The position numbers and the translations under genes are program-made. From NCBI GenBank assembly GCA_947165195.1, contig CAMUZJ010000029.1, forward strand, positions 1 through 12,711: a DNA stretch of 12,711 nt, written 5' to 3'. Below the pieces are notes generated by a model. The model saw only the letters and a program-made list of their open reading frames with translations. It searched no databases and was not told the origin of the DNA. Source of the DNA: an uncultured Bacillota bacterium. GTDB taxonomy: Bacteria; Bacillota_I; Bacilli_A; RF39; UBA660. This document shows, in pieces, positions 5,028-12,476 of the stretch; the first letter of the stretch is position 1, and every line of letters starts with the position of its first letter.

Positions 5028-5999
5028 ATGCCAGCAACTATAACACATTCTTATTTTGCAACTGATGTTTATGATGTTTTAAAAGATAATCTCAAAGAAA
5101 AAATATCTTTAACTCAAATGAAAATGTTTTCTCAAGCTTTTGATCCTCTTAAATTTTACAATTTATTTAGTATATTTCCAGGAGATAAGATTAGAAAATT
5201 AGATTATTATTTCCATACTAATCAGACAAGAGATTTTTTTATCAATATGCTACGAATTATGAGACAAAAAAAACTTATAAACGATAAGGAATGTTGTGCA
5301 TTTTTTACCGGATTTGTATGTCACTATGTATTAGACTCTACAATTCATCCCTTTGTAATTTATAAAACTGGGATATTTGATAAAAAGAAACCATCTACCT
5401 ATAAATATAATAATATCCATACCTTTATGGAAACTTATATTGATAATTATATGGTACAAAAAAGAGAAAAAATAAATCCTTATAAGTTTCCATTAGATAA
5501 GTTTTGTTTTGATATACATGAATTTTCTATTAATTTAGATTATTTAATAGATACTACTTTTTATAAAACTTTTAAAGTAAAAGATATGAGTTATATTTAT
5601 TATAAATCTTTAAGACAAATGAAAAACGCTTTATTTCTTTTTAGAAGAGATCGATTTGGAGTAAAGAAAAATATTTATAAATTAGTAGATACCTTTACTA
5701 GTAAGAAATGTTTCCGTTTTGAAGCAATTAGTTATCATTATCCATTAGAAGATAAACATAATTTTTTAAATGAAGAACATCGAATTTGGAGAAATCCTAC
5801 TACTTATGAAATGGAAAGTAGCGAATCTTTTTTAGATTTATATGAAAAAGCAATTAAAGAAGCCAAAAAAATAATCGAAGCTAGCTTTGATTATTTAAAT
5901 GGCTTACCTATTTCTTTAAATGATATTTTTCTAAATCTTAGTTATATTACAGGACTAGATTGTGATTTAAAAAAAGAATGTAAATATTTTGAATTTTAA
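5028..5999 (+). CDS. Zinc-dependent phospholipase C family protein (no signal peptide)
   Basis: A 323-residue protein with the zinc-dependent phospholipase C fold known from Bacillus cereus PLC and the N-terminal domain of Clostridium alpha-toxin. It opens MPATITHSYFATDVYDVL, then AFDPLKFY, a YYFHTN stretch and GFVCHYVLDSTIHPF. Likely metal ligands are Asp39, His63, His99, Asp103 and His107, with His131, Glu135 and Asp139 in NNIHTFMETYIDN as further candidates. Unlike the secreted toxins it has no signal peptide, so it is probably cytoplasmic or membrane-peripheral; many Bacillota carry such homologues of unknown substrate. There is no C-terminal C2-like domain; the last third is of unknown fold. 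AGGAGAG 6 nt upstream fixes the start. The SpoIID-like gene follows 47 bp downstream and is probably cotranscribed. The fold call is firm; lipase activity is not shown. Confidence 0.85.
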   Translation: MPATITHSYFATDVYDVLKDNLKEKISLTQMKMFSQAFDPLKFYNLFSIFPGDKIRKLDYYFHTNQTRDFFINMLRIMRQKKLINDKECCAFFTGFVCHYVLDSTIHPFVIYKTGIFDKKKPSTYKYNNIHTFMETYIDNYMVQKREKINPYKFPLDKFCFDIHEFSINLDYLIDTTFYKTFKVKDMSYIYYKSLRQMKNALFLFRRDRFGVKKNIYKLVDTFTSKKCFRFEAISYHYPLEDKHNFLNEEHRIWRNPTTYEMESSESFLDLYEKAIKEAKKIIEASFDYLNGLPISLNDIFLNLSYITGLDCDLKKECKYFEF

Positions 6000-6046
6000 G
6001 TATAATTTTTTTATTTGTTTACCAATATATTATTGGGTGATAAATA

Positions 6047-7105
6047 ATGCTATATAAATATGAAATAAGAAATAATGGTCTAGAAGATATATTATATTTA
6101 TATCTTGATTTTAAAAATGAGTTTTCTAAAGAACTAACGAATACAAGTCAACAAGATTTAACCCGTCGTACCAGAAACTTTATTGCGAATAATCATATTC
6201 ATTTTAAAGGAAGTAAAGTATATTTAATTATTGATGGAATTGTAGTAAAAGCAATTGATTTAAATGATACTAACCAGACTGCCTCTAATAATCCTAATTA
6301 TTCGAATCATTTATTTTTAGTTCATCTTCGTATGGAAGATAAATCTATTATTGAAGTTACTTTAAAAGATTATCTTTTAGGTACAATGGCTTCTATTTAT
6401 CGTGATTTTTTAGAAGAAGAAACTCTTAAATGTATTGCAATTCTTTATAGAACTTATGCTTATAAAATGATACAACAAGATAACTTAATTGATAATAATA
6501 ATTCATTTTTAAAGTATAAGCATATATCTATGTTTAAAATTAAATGGATTAGTAATTATCAAAGAATAGTTGATAAACTTCTTAAAGCGATAGATGAGAC
6601 AGATTGTATGTTCTTAACATGGAATAATAACTATATATTACCTTTTATTCATGTATGTAATAATGGAAAAACCTTCTCTAATACTAAATATCCTTATTTG
6701 ACTAGTGTTCCTAGTTTATGGGATTTAACTTATGCAAATTCTAGAGAAGTAATAGAGTACAATTACTTAGAAATATCTAAATTATTAAATATAGAAATAA
6801 ATTATCGTAGTAAAATTGAAATTAGTAAAATTAACAAAGATCATTCTGTATTAAGTTTAAAAGTCAATAATAAATCTTTTACAGGAGAAGAATTTAAAAA
6901 TAGACTATCTTTAAAATCTTTAAATTTTAATATTATTCTTTATCATCACTCTGTTAAAATTATTACCTTTGGATATGGAAATGGTTTAGGATTAAGTCTA
7001 TCTGGGGCTAATGAACTTTCTAAAGATGGAGTTGATTATCCTAATATATTACAGTACTATTTTCCTAAGACAAATCTTAATAAGTATATAAAAGAACTTC
7101 TCTAA
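6047..7105 (+). CDS. Divergent SpoIID/LytB-like protein lacking an export signal
   Basis: A 352-residue protein. Residues 1-95 are a charged N-terminal region of unknown fold with no signal peptide or membrane segment. Residues about 100-345 follow the SpoIID/LytB order: EVTLKDYLLGTMAS, ETLKCIAILYRTYAYK, then PYLTSVPSLWD and finally GYGNGLGLSLSGANELSKDG before a YYFP end. SpoIID is an extracellular lytic transglycosylase that cuts glycan strands during engulfment. Here the segment that normally reads like GVVAAEMP reads GTMASIYR, placing Ile117 where the catalytic Glu is expected. The usual GHGVGMSQYGA reads GNGLGLSLSGA, losing His, Gln and Tyr. It may therefore bind glycan without cutting it, or do something else in the cytoplasm. 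GGGTGAT 5-6 nt upstream supports the start. It overlaps the T7SS operon's last gene by 4 nt in convergent orientation. Family assignment is moderately sure. Confidence 0.72.
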   Translation: MLYKYEIRNNGLEDILYLYLDFKNEFSKELTNTSQQDLTRRTRNFIANNHIHFKGSKVYLIIDGIVVKAIDLNDTNQTASNNPNYSNHLFLVHLRMEDKSIIEVTLKDYLLGTMASIYRDFLEEETLKCIAILYRTYAYKMIQQDNLIDNNNSFLKYKHISMFKIKWISNYQRIVDKLLKAIDETDCMFLTWNNNYILPFIHVCNNGKTFSNTKYPYLTSVPSLWDLTYANSREVIEYNYLEISKLLNIEINYRSKIEISKINKDHSVLSLKVNNKSFTGEEFKNRLSLKSLNFNIILYHHSVKIITFGYGNGLGLSLSGANELSKDGVDYPNILQYYFPKTNLNKYIKELL

Positions 7106-7116
7106 TTGGAAGTTCT
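7093..7116. terminator. Shared bidirectional terminator at convergent gene ends
   Basis: AGAACTTC (7093-7100) and GAAGTTCT (7109-7116) form a perfect 8-bp stem with an 8-nt loop. The loop contains both the TAA of the plus-strand SpoIID-like gene and the TAG of the minus-strand gene, which overlap by 3 bases. T-rich stretches follow on both sides (ATTTTGTTCTTTT on plus, TTTATATACTTATT on minus), so it can end transcripts from either direction. Confidence 0.75.
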
Positions 7117-7329
7117 ATTTTGTTCTTTTATAAATTCAATAGAAGCATCTGCATCTTTATACATATCTACAGATGTTTTTAAAAACTCTGAATAGCTCTT
7201 TACTTCTTTTACAAATTTTTCTAATTCTTTTAAATCTTTATTTTCCATTAAAGATTGAATTACTTCTGCACTTGCTTGTAATTCTTTTGAATAACTAATC
7301 ATATCTTCATAACTTATCTTATCAATCAT
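7102..7329 (-). CDS. Small ESAT-6/WXG100-like helical protein, last gene of the T7SS operon
   Basis: A 75-residue, almost wholly helical, acidic and lysine-rich protein with no signal peptide and no Cys or Trp. It looks like a helical hairpin: a first helix around YSKELQASAEVIQSL, a turn near MENKD, and a second helix ending MYKDADASIEFI. The Y-K-D-A-D stretch recalls the conserved Y...D export signal at the end of ESAT-6 family proteins secreted by type VII systems, but the WXG turn is missing and the protein is shorter than the usual 95-100 residues. Its ATG overlaps the TGA of the previous gene (ATGA) with only a weak purine stretch upstream, so translation is coupled and equimolar partners are likely. 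It may pair with the preceding protein as a heterodimer. The ESX-like assignment rests on context, size and helices rather than clear homology. Confidence 0.6.
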   Translation of the reverse strand: MIDKISYEDMISYSKELQASAEVIQSLMENKDLKELEKFVKEVKSYSEFLKTSVDMYKDADASIEFIKEQNRTSN

Positions 7330-7535
7330 AGTTTTTCTTCAACATCCTTTGCTAATTTTGTTACTTGCTCTTCTTTATTAGAAAACTCTTTAAAAGAATT
7401 AATTACTACTTGTTTATACTCTTCAATATTGGAAATATAAGTTAAGTTTTCTTGACTATTCCAGTCTACTTTTAATTTAGCAATAACTTCAAATATTTTA
7501 TTAACGGCCATTACATATTTATTATAATCAGTCAT
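7326..7535 (-). CDS. Small WXG100-like helical protein of the T7SS operon
   Basis: A 69-residue acidic, helical protein. The middle reads KVDWNSQENL with a single Trp at residue 25, close to where the WXG turn falls between the two helices of ESAT-6-like proteins, but the Gly is replaced. The second helix begins around NIEEYKQVVINSF. Such proteins are exported as folded dimers through EssC or help other substrates do so. AGGAGG is 9 nt from the ATG at 7533-7535 and only 3 nt from an ATG six bases earlier (7539-7541), so the shorter start is preferred. The stop codon of the esaB-like gene (TAG) overlaps this ribosome site (TAGGAGG), and the gene's own TGA overlaps the next ATG. Both point to tight translational coupling. 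Homology to canonical EsxA is uncertain; position in the operon is the main support. Confidence 0.62.
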   Translation of the reverse strand: MTDYNKYVMAVNKIFEVIAKLKVDWNSQENLTYISNIEEYKQVVINSFKEFSNKEEQVTKLAKDVEEKL

Positions 7536-7548
7536 AGGCATTTTCCTC

Positions 7549-7803
7549 CTATATAAGTATTACTCTAGATCCATTCTTTAAATCGGTATCTCTTACTGTT
7601 TTATTTACATCATAGATTTCTCCAGTATCTTTACTATAAAGGTTAGTAGAATCACTCAGTACATAAGAATTATCTGTTAACTCTATTAATTCTTCCTCTA
7701 TTAATCTTTTGATTGTACCTATCTTTTTATTTATCGGTATAAATAAATCAAAATTTTTTTCAATTAAAGGAATCTCTAATTCTATTAATATTTTATTACT
7801 CAT
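7549..7803 (-). CDS. esaB: EsaB/YukD-like ubiquitin-fold protein of the type VII secretion system
   Basis: An 84-residue protein with a beta-grasp pattern: ILIELEIPL, a DLFIPINKKIGTIKRLIEEEL helix-containing stretch, then a C-terminal strand around LKNGSRVILI. YukD and EsaB are ubiquitin-like components of Firmicutes type VII secretion, encoded beside the EssC ATPase; in Staphylococcus aureus EsaB is needed for secretion or its regulation, and it is not a protein tag because it lacks the C-terminal Gly-Gly. Here too the end is VILI with no di-glycine. A strong AGGAGGT is placed 4 nt before the ATG, and the gene begins 9 nt after the EssC stop. Position, size and fold pattern make the call good. 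Confidence 0.85.
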   Translation of the reverse strand: MSNKILIELEIPLIEKNFDLFIPINKKIGTIKRLIEEELIELTDNSYVLSDSTNLYSKDTGEIYDVNKTVRDTDLKNGSRVILI

Positions 7804-7812
7804 AGATACCTC

Positions 7813-10800
7813 CTACTTATCTGTAACTAATTTTATTAAAGTAGCTTTCCCTTTATGAACGTTATATCCAAATCCAGGAGTAACTTCTTGTCTTAGTATT
7901 TTGGAAGCAGTTGTTACTTTTAAAGTAAATTGATTTCCAATACCGTTTCCTATCCAGATTCCTTCTGATACATCAAAATTAGATTTATACCATGGATCAA
8001 AAGACATAGTTTTTATATTATTAATGCTTTCTACAATAAGAAAGCGAATATTACTTAATTGTTTAGAAACTTCTACTATGGAATTAAATTGATTTTTCTG
8101 TTCATCTCTTGCTCTATTGATAAAGTTAAGTGGACCTATAATCATACAAATAATTGGATTTGTAGTTCCAGTATCAATACTATTATTAATCGTTTGAGCT
8201 AAAGTATCTAATGCTCCTGCTACTTCTCCTGATGCATAGACAACATTTTGTTCAATAGATAAATCATACTCTTCTAGAATAGATTGAGTATCTAATACAA
8301 AAGTTCTTGTGGCAGGTAGCAAGTTAAGTTCTTTAATAATTGTATGTAAAAAGTCTGGCTCTGCAGTTGCATCCTCGCCTGTTATATTAAACATTAAGCT
8401 ATCTGTTAGATTAATATTAGAAATTTCTAAAGATTCTTTTTCAATACCTACAGGTAGAGAATTTATTTTTCCTAAATTTTCTTCTACCGAGTTTAGGGTA
8501 ACAAATTCTGGCAATACAGGAATTTTTCTAGCTTGGAAAGTACAAACCTCTTTTAATTTTTTACATACAATTTTAATATAATCTATCATTAGTTCTTGTT
8601 TATATGGATAAGCTGTCTGAAATTCATAAATATTATCTAGTAACATTAGTCCTCTTCCAAATATTTTAGAAGGTTCTTTTTTACGAATACCTGGGATTAC
8701 TGAAATATAATCTGTTGGATCATTAAATTGTAAAACAACACTTTGACTAAAGTTTTGTCTAACTTTATAACGTAGAGTATTTGGACCATTGGTTGTTAAG
8801 ATAAATAAAATACCATATTTTAAACAATCTCTTGTAAGTTGTGCCAAAATATCTTCATAATCTGGATAACTTTCTAAGAATGCTTCACAATTATTAATAA
8901 CTATTGTTATCAGTGGCATTTCTTTTCCACCATGATTGATGTAGAAGTCATAAGACCCATTATAATTTACAAACATTTTTTTACGATAGGTAATAGTAGA
9001 ATTTATCATTTTAAATAAATTTTCTATTTTTTCTGCTTCATTTCCTAATAGAGTTTCTCCAACATGTGGTGCTTGTTTAAATACTGTTAAAGTTTCTGCT
9101 CCACAATCTATAATATAAAAGTTTACTTCACTAGAATCATGTGTTGTAATAGTTGAATAAATAATACTGCTTAACATTAACTCTTTTCCACTACCGGCCG
9201 ATCCATAGACAATGGTATTTCCTTGTTTAGATAATGGTAAAGTAAGAATATCTTGTCTTTGATTATCTGGATCATCATACTCTCCAATAATTGGATTAAT
9301 ATTATATTTTTCAATTGTATAATTATATTTCTTTCTTAATTCATCTACAAATATAATGTCTGGTATTCTATCTAACCATAATTGTTCTGTAGATACATGA
9401 GCTATTTGAGCTTCATTTACAATATATTTTACTATATTGGTAATTTCTTCTCCTTGTGACTCCACGGTTGTATCATTTTGTTTGGTATCTAATGACTTAA
9501 TATTATTACCTACATTATCTACAATAACAATTGACTGGTCAACTTTTTTCTTTCTCTTATCCGTTGGATAATATTGTGCACCTGCCCAAGCAGCTTGTCC
9601 CATTGCGAATAATTCATTATACCCAACTTGTAAGAAGAACCTACCTGCATTTTTTAAAGAAGCAGCATCTGGAACCTTAATCATATCCATACTATCTGAT
9701 TTATCTTGTACTTTTAAACAAACTCTGAATTTAGAGTTAGACCAAATTTGGTCATTAACTACCCCTGACGGTTTTTGAGTTGCTAGTATTAAATGGACTC
9801 CTAGAGAACGACCAATACGAGCTGTTGATATTAATTGGTCCATAAATTCTGGTCTTTGTGCTTTTAATTCTGCAAATTCATCTGAAATAATAAATAAGTG
9901 AGGAACTGGTTGATTAACTAGTCCTTTTCGATAAAGTCCTTGATATTTATATATATCAATAGTACTTTCATTTAACTTATCTCTTGCTTCATTAAAGATT
10001 CTTTGACGTTTACGAAGCTCACTTTGAATAGAAGCAAGTGATCTGTTCATTTCTACGGTATCTAAGTTTGTAATTGTTCCTGCCAAATGTGGTAGTTTCA
10101 TACCAGTTTCTTTATTATGGAAGACACCGGCTAATCCTCCACCTTTATAATCGATTAGTACAAAAGATACTTCATAGGGATGGAAGTTAATAGCCATAGA
10201 AATAATGTAAGTTATAATAAATTCCGATTTACCTGATCCTGTCATACCAGCAACTAATCCATGAGGTCCATGAAATTTTTCATGTAAATCTAATTTAAAC
10301 AACTCATGTTGTCTATCGATTCCAACAGGTACTTGTAGCGACTTCGTTGGATCATTCGTTTTCCATCTATTTTGAATATTTAATTGCTCTACCATACCAA
10401 CATTATACATTTCCAAGAAGGATAATGTCGTTGGTAAATTTTGATTTTCTTTGGCTATATCAATAGGAATATTAGCTAATATTTTACAACATTCATACAT
10501 ATTAAGAGTTGGATCATAATCTGCTACAAATTCTTTTTGCTTATTAGAAACTAGTTCATTTTCAAAAATTCCTGATTTTTTATCTCCAATACTAATAAAT
10601 GTTTTACATTCATTTGGAATATTAATTAATCTAGGACTAATAACTATTAAACTAAATCCGTAATTAATTTCCATTTCTTCTACATCTTTTACAAGCTCTA
10701 TATCACGATACATTTTATAATTATCAGTAATAATCATATAATAAGGTTTATAGTGATGATAGTCTAAATTACTTCTTTCTATTTTTCCATTATTCTCTTT

Positions 10801-12399
10801 ATTTTTTCTAGCTTGTACTTCTTGCTCTAAGTTAAGAGACAATTCTTTTGCTTCATCTAAATTAGTAGCAAAATATCTTTTTGTTTTTTCATTATTCCAA
10901 CAATGTGGAGCAATTTTTAAGTATTTCCAAAAGTTTTCATTTTTTTCATCTGTTAATATAACAACTTTTAAATCTTCGTAACTATGATAGACAAGCATTT
11001 GTAGTAAAAGTCCATCTATAAATTTACTTTTTATAGTAGCCGTACCAATAATAGATGTTATTCTATTTTTTAAAAAGGATAAAGAGATTGGTACATTTTC
11101 TAGCATAGTAGATTCAGATCCTAATTTATATACTTCTTCTAGTAAGTTATCTGTTTCTAAGGAAAAATGAGATTGTGGAAAATTAATTTTTCCACTAAGA
11201 CTAGTAGAACCTATACCAAGGCGTAGGTCTAAAAAGTCATCTTGATCCAAATCTCTTTCCCATAAATTTCTTTTTTTATTTACTAAAATATCTTTTGTTT
11301 CAGAAATTGGTAAATAATTATCTATTAATATTTGACGTTGTATTTTCATTTCAGATTGAATCTTTGATCTTTTTTCTTCTATATACTGCGTATATTTTGT
11401 TTGTCTTAACTCTTCTTTTTTCTTTCTTCTTCTTTCTTGATACTTTTTCGTAATAATTGGCCACAATAACATAGTAGTAAGCATTCCACCAGACATTACT
11501 AAGCTAGGATAGACATTTTTTAAATCGGCTGTTCCGTTTAATACGCTATTTAAACTTGTTAAGGCAGTTGAACCTGATACCATTCCCATAGTAAGCATAG
11601 GCCCTACTGATAATATAGCAGGTGTATCATCTTCTGGCTCTTTTCCAGGAGGAGTATCTATTGTTATATCAACATCTTCTATTTTGGTCTTAAATCTTGG
11701 AGCTCTATAAAAGTAGTCGTCTTCTTTGTAAAACTCTATTTGTTCTTCATCTGGATTATCAAATTCTACTTGATGTTGAATAATAGGTAGTTTTGGTTTT
11801 AATACTCTATCATCATAGGTCACATAATTACTTATATTATTGACAATTAAGGAATTACTCATGACAATAATTCTTAACCCCATAATAAAAATAATATCTC
11901 CAAACTCTAGTTTTTGAGAAGCTATTGCTACATTATTAACATAAGTACCATATTTACTACTTAGATCTACAATTGTCCAAATCCCATTAGATAAAATTAG
12001 TTTGGCATGTCTTGGTGATACTAAAGGATTTAAATATCCAATATGATTTTTAGCATCATTTCCTATTATATATTCTGTATCTTGCATTGCTTCTAAATAA
12101 AATGTAGATTTGTCTGAATTAGGAGAACAATAAAGAATTACATATTCATTATCTGTATTTATTTTTAAAAAGAACATACTATAATCACTTAAAATAGCAG
12201 ATTCTACTTCTGTAGATCCAGCCATAATTTTTGTTTCAAAGTCACTTTTTATTTTCCATTTGCCATCAAATTCTTCAACATTTATTAAGTTACGAGTATT
12301 TCCTAAATAATCCGTATCTGTAATCCAATAGTTTCCTATAATTGTGGTAGGTAAGTTAAAATTAATTATTTTACTTTTTTTAATTAATCTAACTATCAT
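7813..12399 (-). CDS. essC: EssC-type FtsK/SpoIIIE ATPase of the type VII secretion system
   Basis: A 1528-residue membrane ATPase that drives export through T7SSb; S. aureus EssC is about 1480. Two FHA-like domains lie at the N-terminus; the second (about 110-180) keeps SPRHAKL and SKYGTYVNN, which bind phosphothreonine in other FHA domains. Hydrophobic segments near 262-288 and 300-317 are the likely membrane pair, followed by RRRKKK. A first FtsK ATPase has a full P-loop, GMTGSGKSE (718-726), and Walker B with ISDEFAE (838-844). The second has GSAGSGKE (1066-1073), where Glu replaces the usual Ser/Thr, and INNCEAF where Walker B would be DD. A third domain (about 1336 on) shows no P-loop. 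GTG (12406-12408) and ATG (12403-12405) are alternative starts; the ATG at 12397-12399 is best spaced from GGGGTGA. First gene of a four-gene operon. Confidence 0.95.
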   Translation of the reverse strand: MIVRLIKKSKIINFNLPTTIIGNYWITDTDYLGNTRNLINVEEFDGKWKIKSDFETKIMAGSTEVESAILSDYSMFFLKINTDNEYVILYCSPNSDKSTFYLEAMQDTEYIIGNDAKNHIGYLNPLVSPRHAKLILSNGIWTIVDLSSKYGTYVNNVAIASQKLEFGDIIFIMGLRIIVMSNSLIVNNISNYVTYDDRVLKPKLPIIQHQVEFDNPDEEQIEFYKEDDYFYRAPRFKTKIEDVDITIDTPPGKEPEDDTPAILSVGPMLTMGMVSGSTALTSLNSVLNGTADLKNVYPSLVMSGGMLTTMLLWPIITKKYQERRRKKKEELRQTKYTQYIEEKRSKIQSEMKIQRQILIDNYLPISETKDILVNKKRNLWERDLDQDDFLDLRLGIGSTSLSGKINFPQSHFSLETDNLLEEVYKLGSESTMLENVPISLSFLKNRITSIIGTATIKSKFIDGLLLQMLVYHSYEDLKVVILTDEKNENFWKYLKIAPHCWNNEKTKRYFATNLDEAKELSLNLEQEVQARKNKENNGKIERSNLDYHHYKPYYMIITDNYKMYRDIELVKDVEEMEINYGFSLIVISPRLINIPNECKTFISIGDKKSGIFENELVSNKQKEFVADYDPTLNMYECCKILANIPIDIAKENQNLPTTLSFLEMYNVGMVEQLNIQNRWKTNDPTKSLQVPVGIDRQHELFKLDLHEKFHGPHGLVAGMTGSGKSEFIITYIISMAINFHPYEVSFVLIDYKGGGLAGVFHNKETGMKLPHLAGTITNLDTVEMNRSLASIQSELRKRQRIFNEARDKLNESTIDIYKYQGLYRKGLVNQPVPHLFIISDEFAELKAQRPEFMDQLISTARIGRSLGVHLILATQKPSGVVNDQIWSNSKFRVCLKVQDKSDSMDMIKVPDAASLKNAGRFFLQVGYNELFAMGQAAWAGAQYYPTDKRKKKVDQSIVIVDNVGNNIKSLDTKQNDTTVESQGEEITNIVKYIVNEAQIAHVSTEQLWLDRIPDIIFVDELRKKYNYTIEKYNINPIIGEYDDPDNQRQDILTLPLSKQGNTIVYGSAGSGKELMLSSIIYSTITTHDSSEVNFYIIDCGAETLTVFKQAPHVGETLLGNEAEKIENLFKMINSTITYRKKMFVNYNGSYDFYINHGGKEMPLITIVINNCEAFLESYPDYEDILAQLTRDCLKYGILFILTTNGPNTLRYKVRQNFSQSVVLQFNDPTDYISVIPGIRKKEPSKIFGRGLMLLDNIYEFQTAYPYKQELMIDYIKIVCKKLKEVCTFQARKIPVLPEFVTLNSVEENLGKINSLPVGIEKESLEISNINLTDSLMFNITGEDATAEPDFLHTIIKELNLLPATRTFVLDTQSILEEYDLSIEQNVVYASGEVAGALDTLAQTINNSIDTGTTNPIICMIIGPLNFINRARDEQKNQFNSIVEVSKQLSNIRFLIVESINNIKTMSFDPWYKSNFDVSEGIWIGNGIGNQFTLKVTTASKILRQEVTPGFGYNVHKGKATLIKLVTDK

Positions 12400-12404
12400 T
12401 AACA

Positions 12405-12411
12405 TCACCCC
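12405..12411 (-). promoter_or_regulatory. Ribosome binding site that sets the EssC start
   Basis: GGGGTGA on the minus strand lies 5 nt before the ATG at 12397-12399. The possible GTG at 12406-12408 and ATG at 12403-12405 fall inside or directly on this site, so the third start codon is preferred. The change is only three residues. Confidence 0.6.
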
Positions 12412-12433
12412 GATTATATTCTATACTAAAGTA

Positions 12434-12462
12434 ATTATATCTTTTTTTTTTATAATTTACAA
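12434..12462 (-). promoter_or_regulatory. Promoter of the T7SS operon with a 10-A spacer run
   Basis: TTGTAA (12457-12462) and a perfect TATAAT (12434-12439) stand exactly 17 bp apart on the minus strand. The spacer contains ten consecutive A (12442-12451). Transcription would begin about 25-30 bp before the EssC ribosome site. A second TATAAT at 12413-12418 has no -35 at a proper distance. This is the best-formed promoter in the window. Confidence 0.75.
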
Positions 12463-12476
12463 TAATTTTGTATGGA

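Noticed and set aside
8309..8581. Plus-strand reading frame of 90 codons
   Set aside because: It is an antisense shadow of the essC C-terminal region, without start signals or family features.
12457..12474. Small palindrome TACAA / TTGTA beside the T7SS promoter
   Set aside because: Only 5 bp per arm in AT-rich DNA and partly explained by the -35 element; too weak to call an operator.
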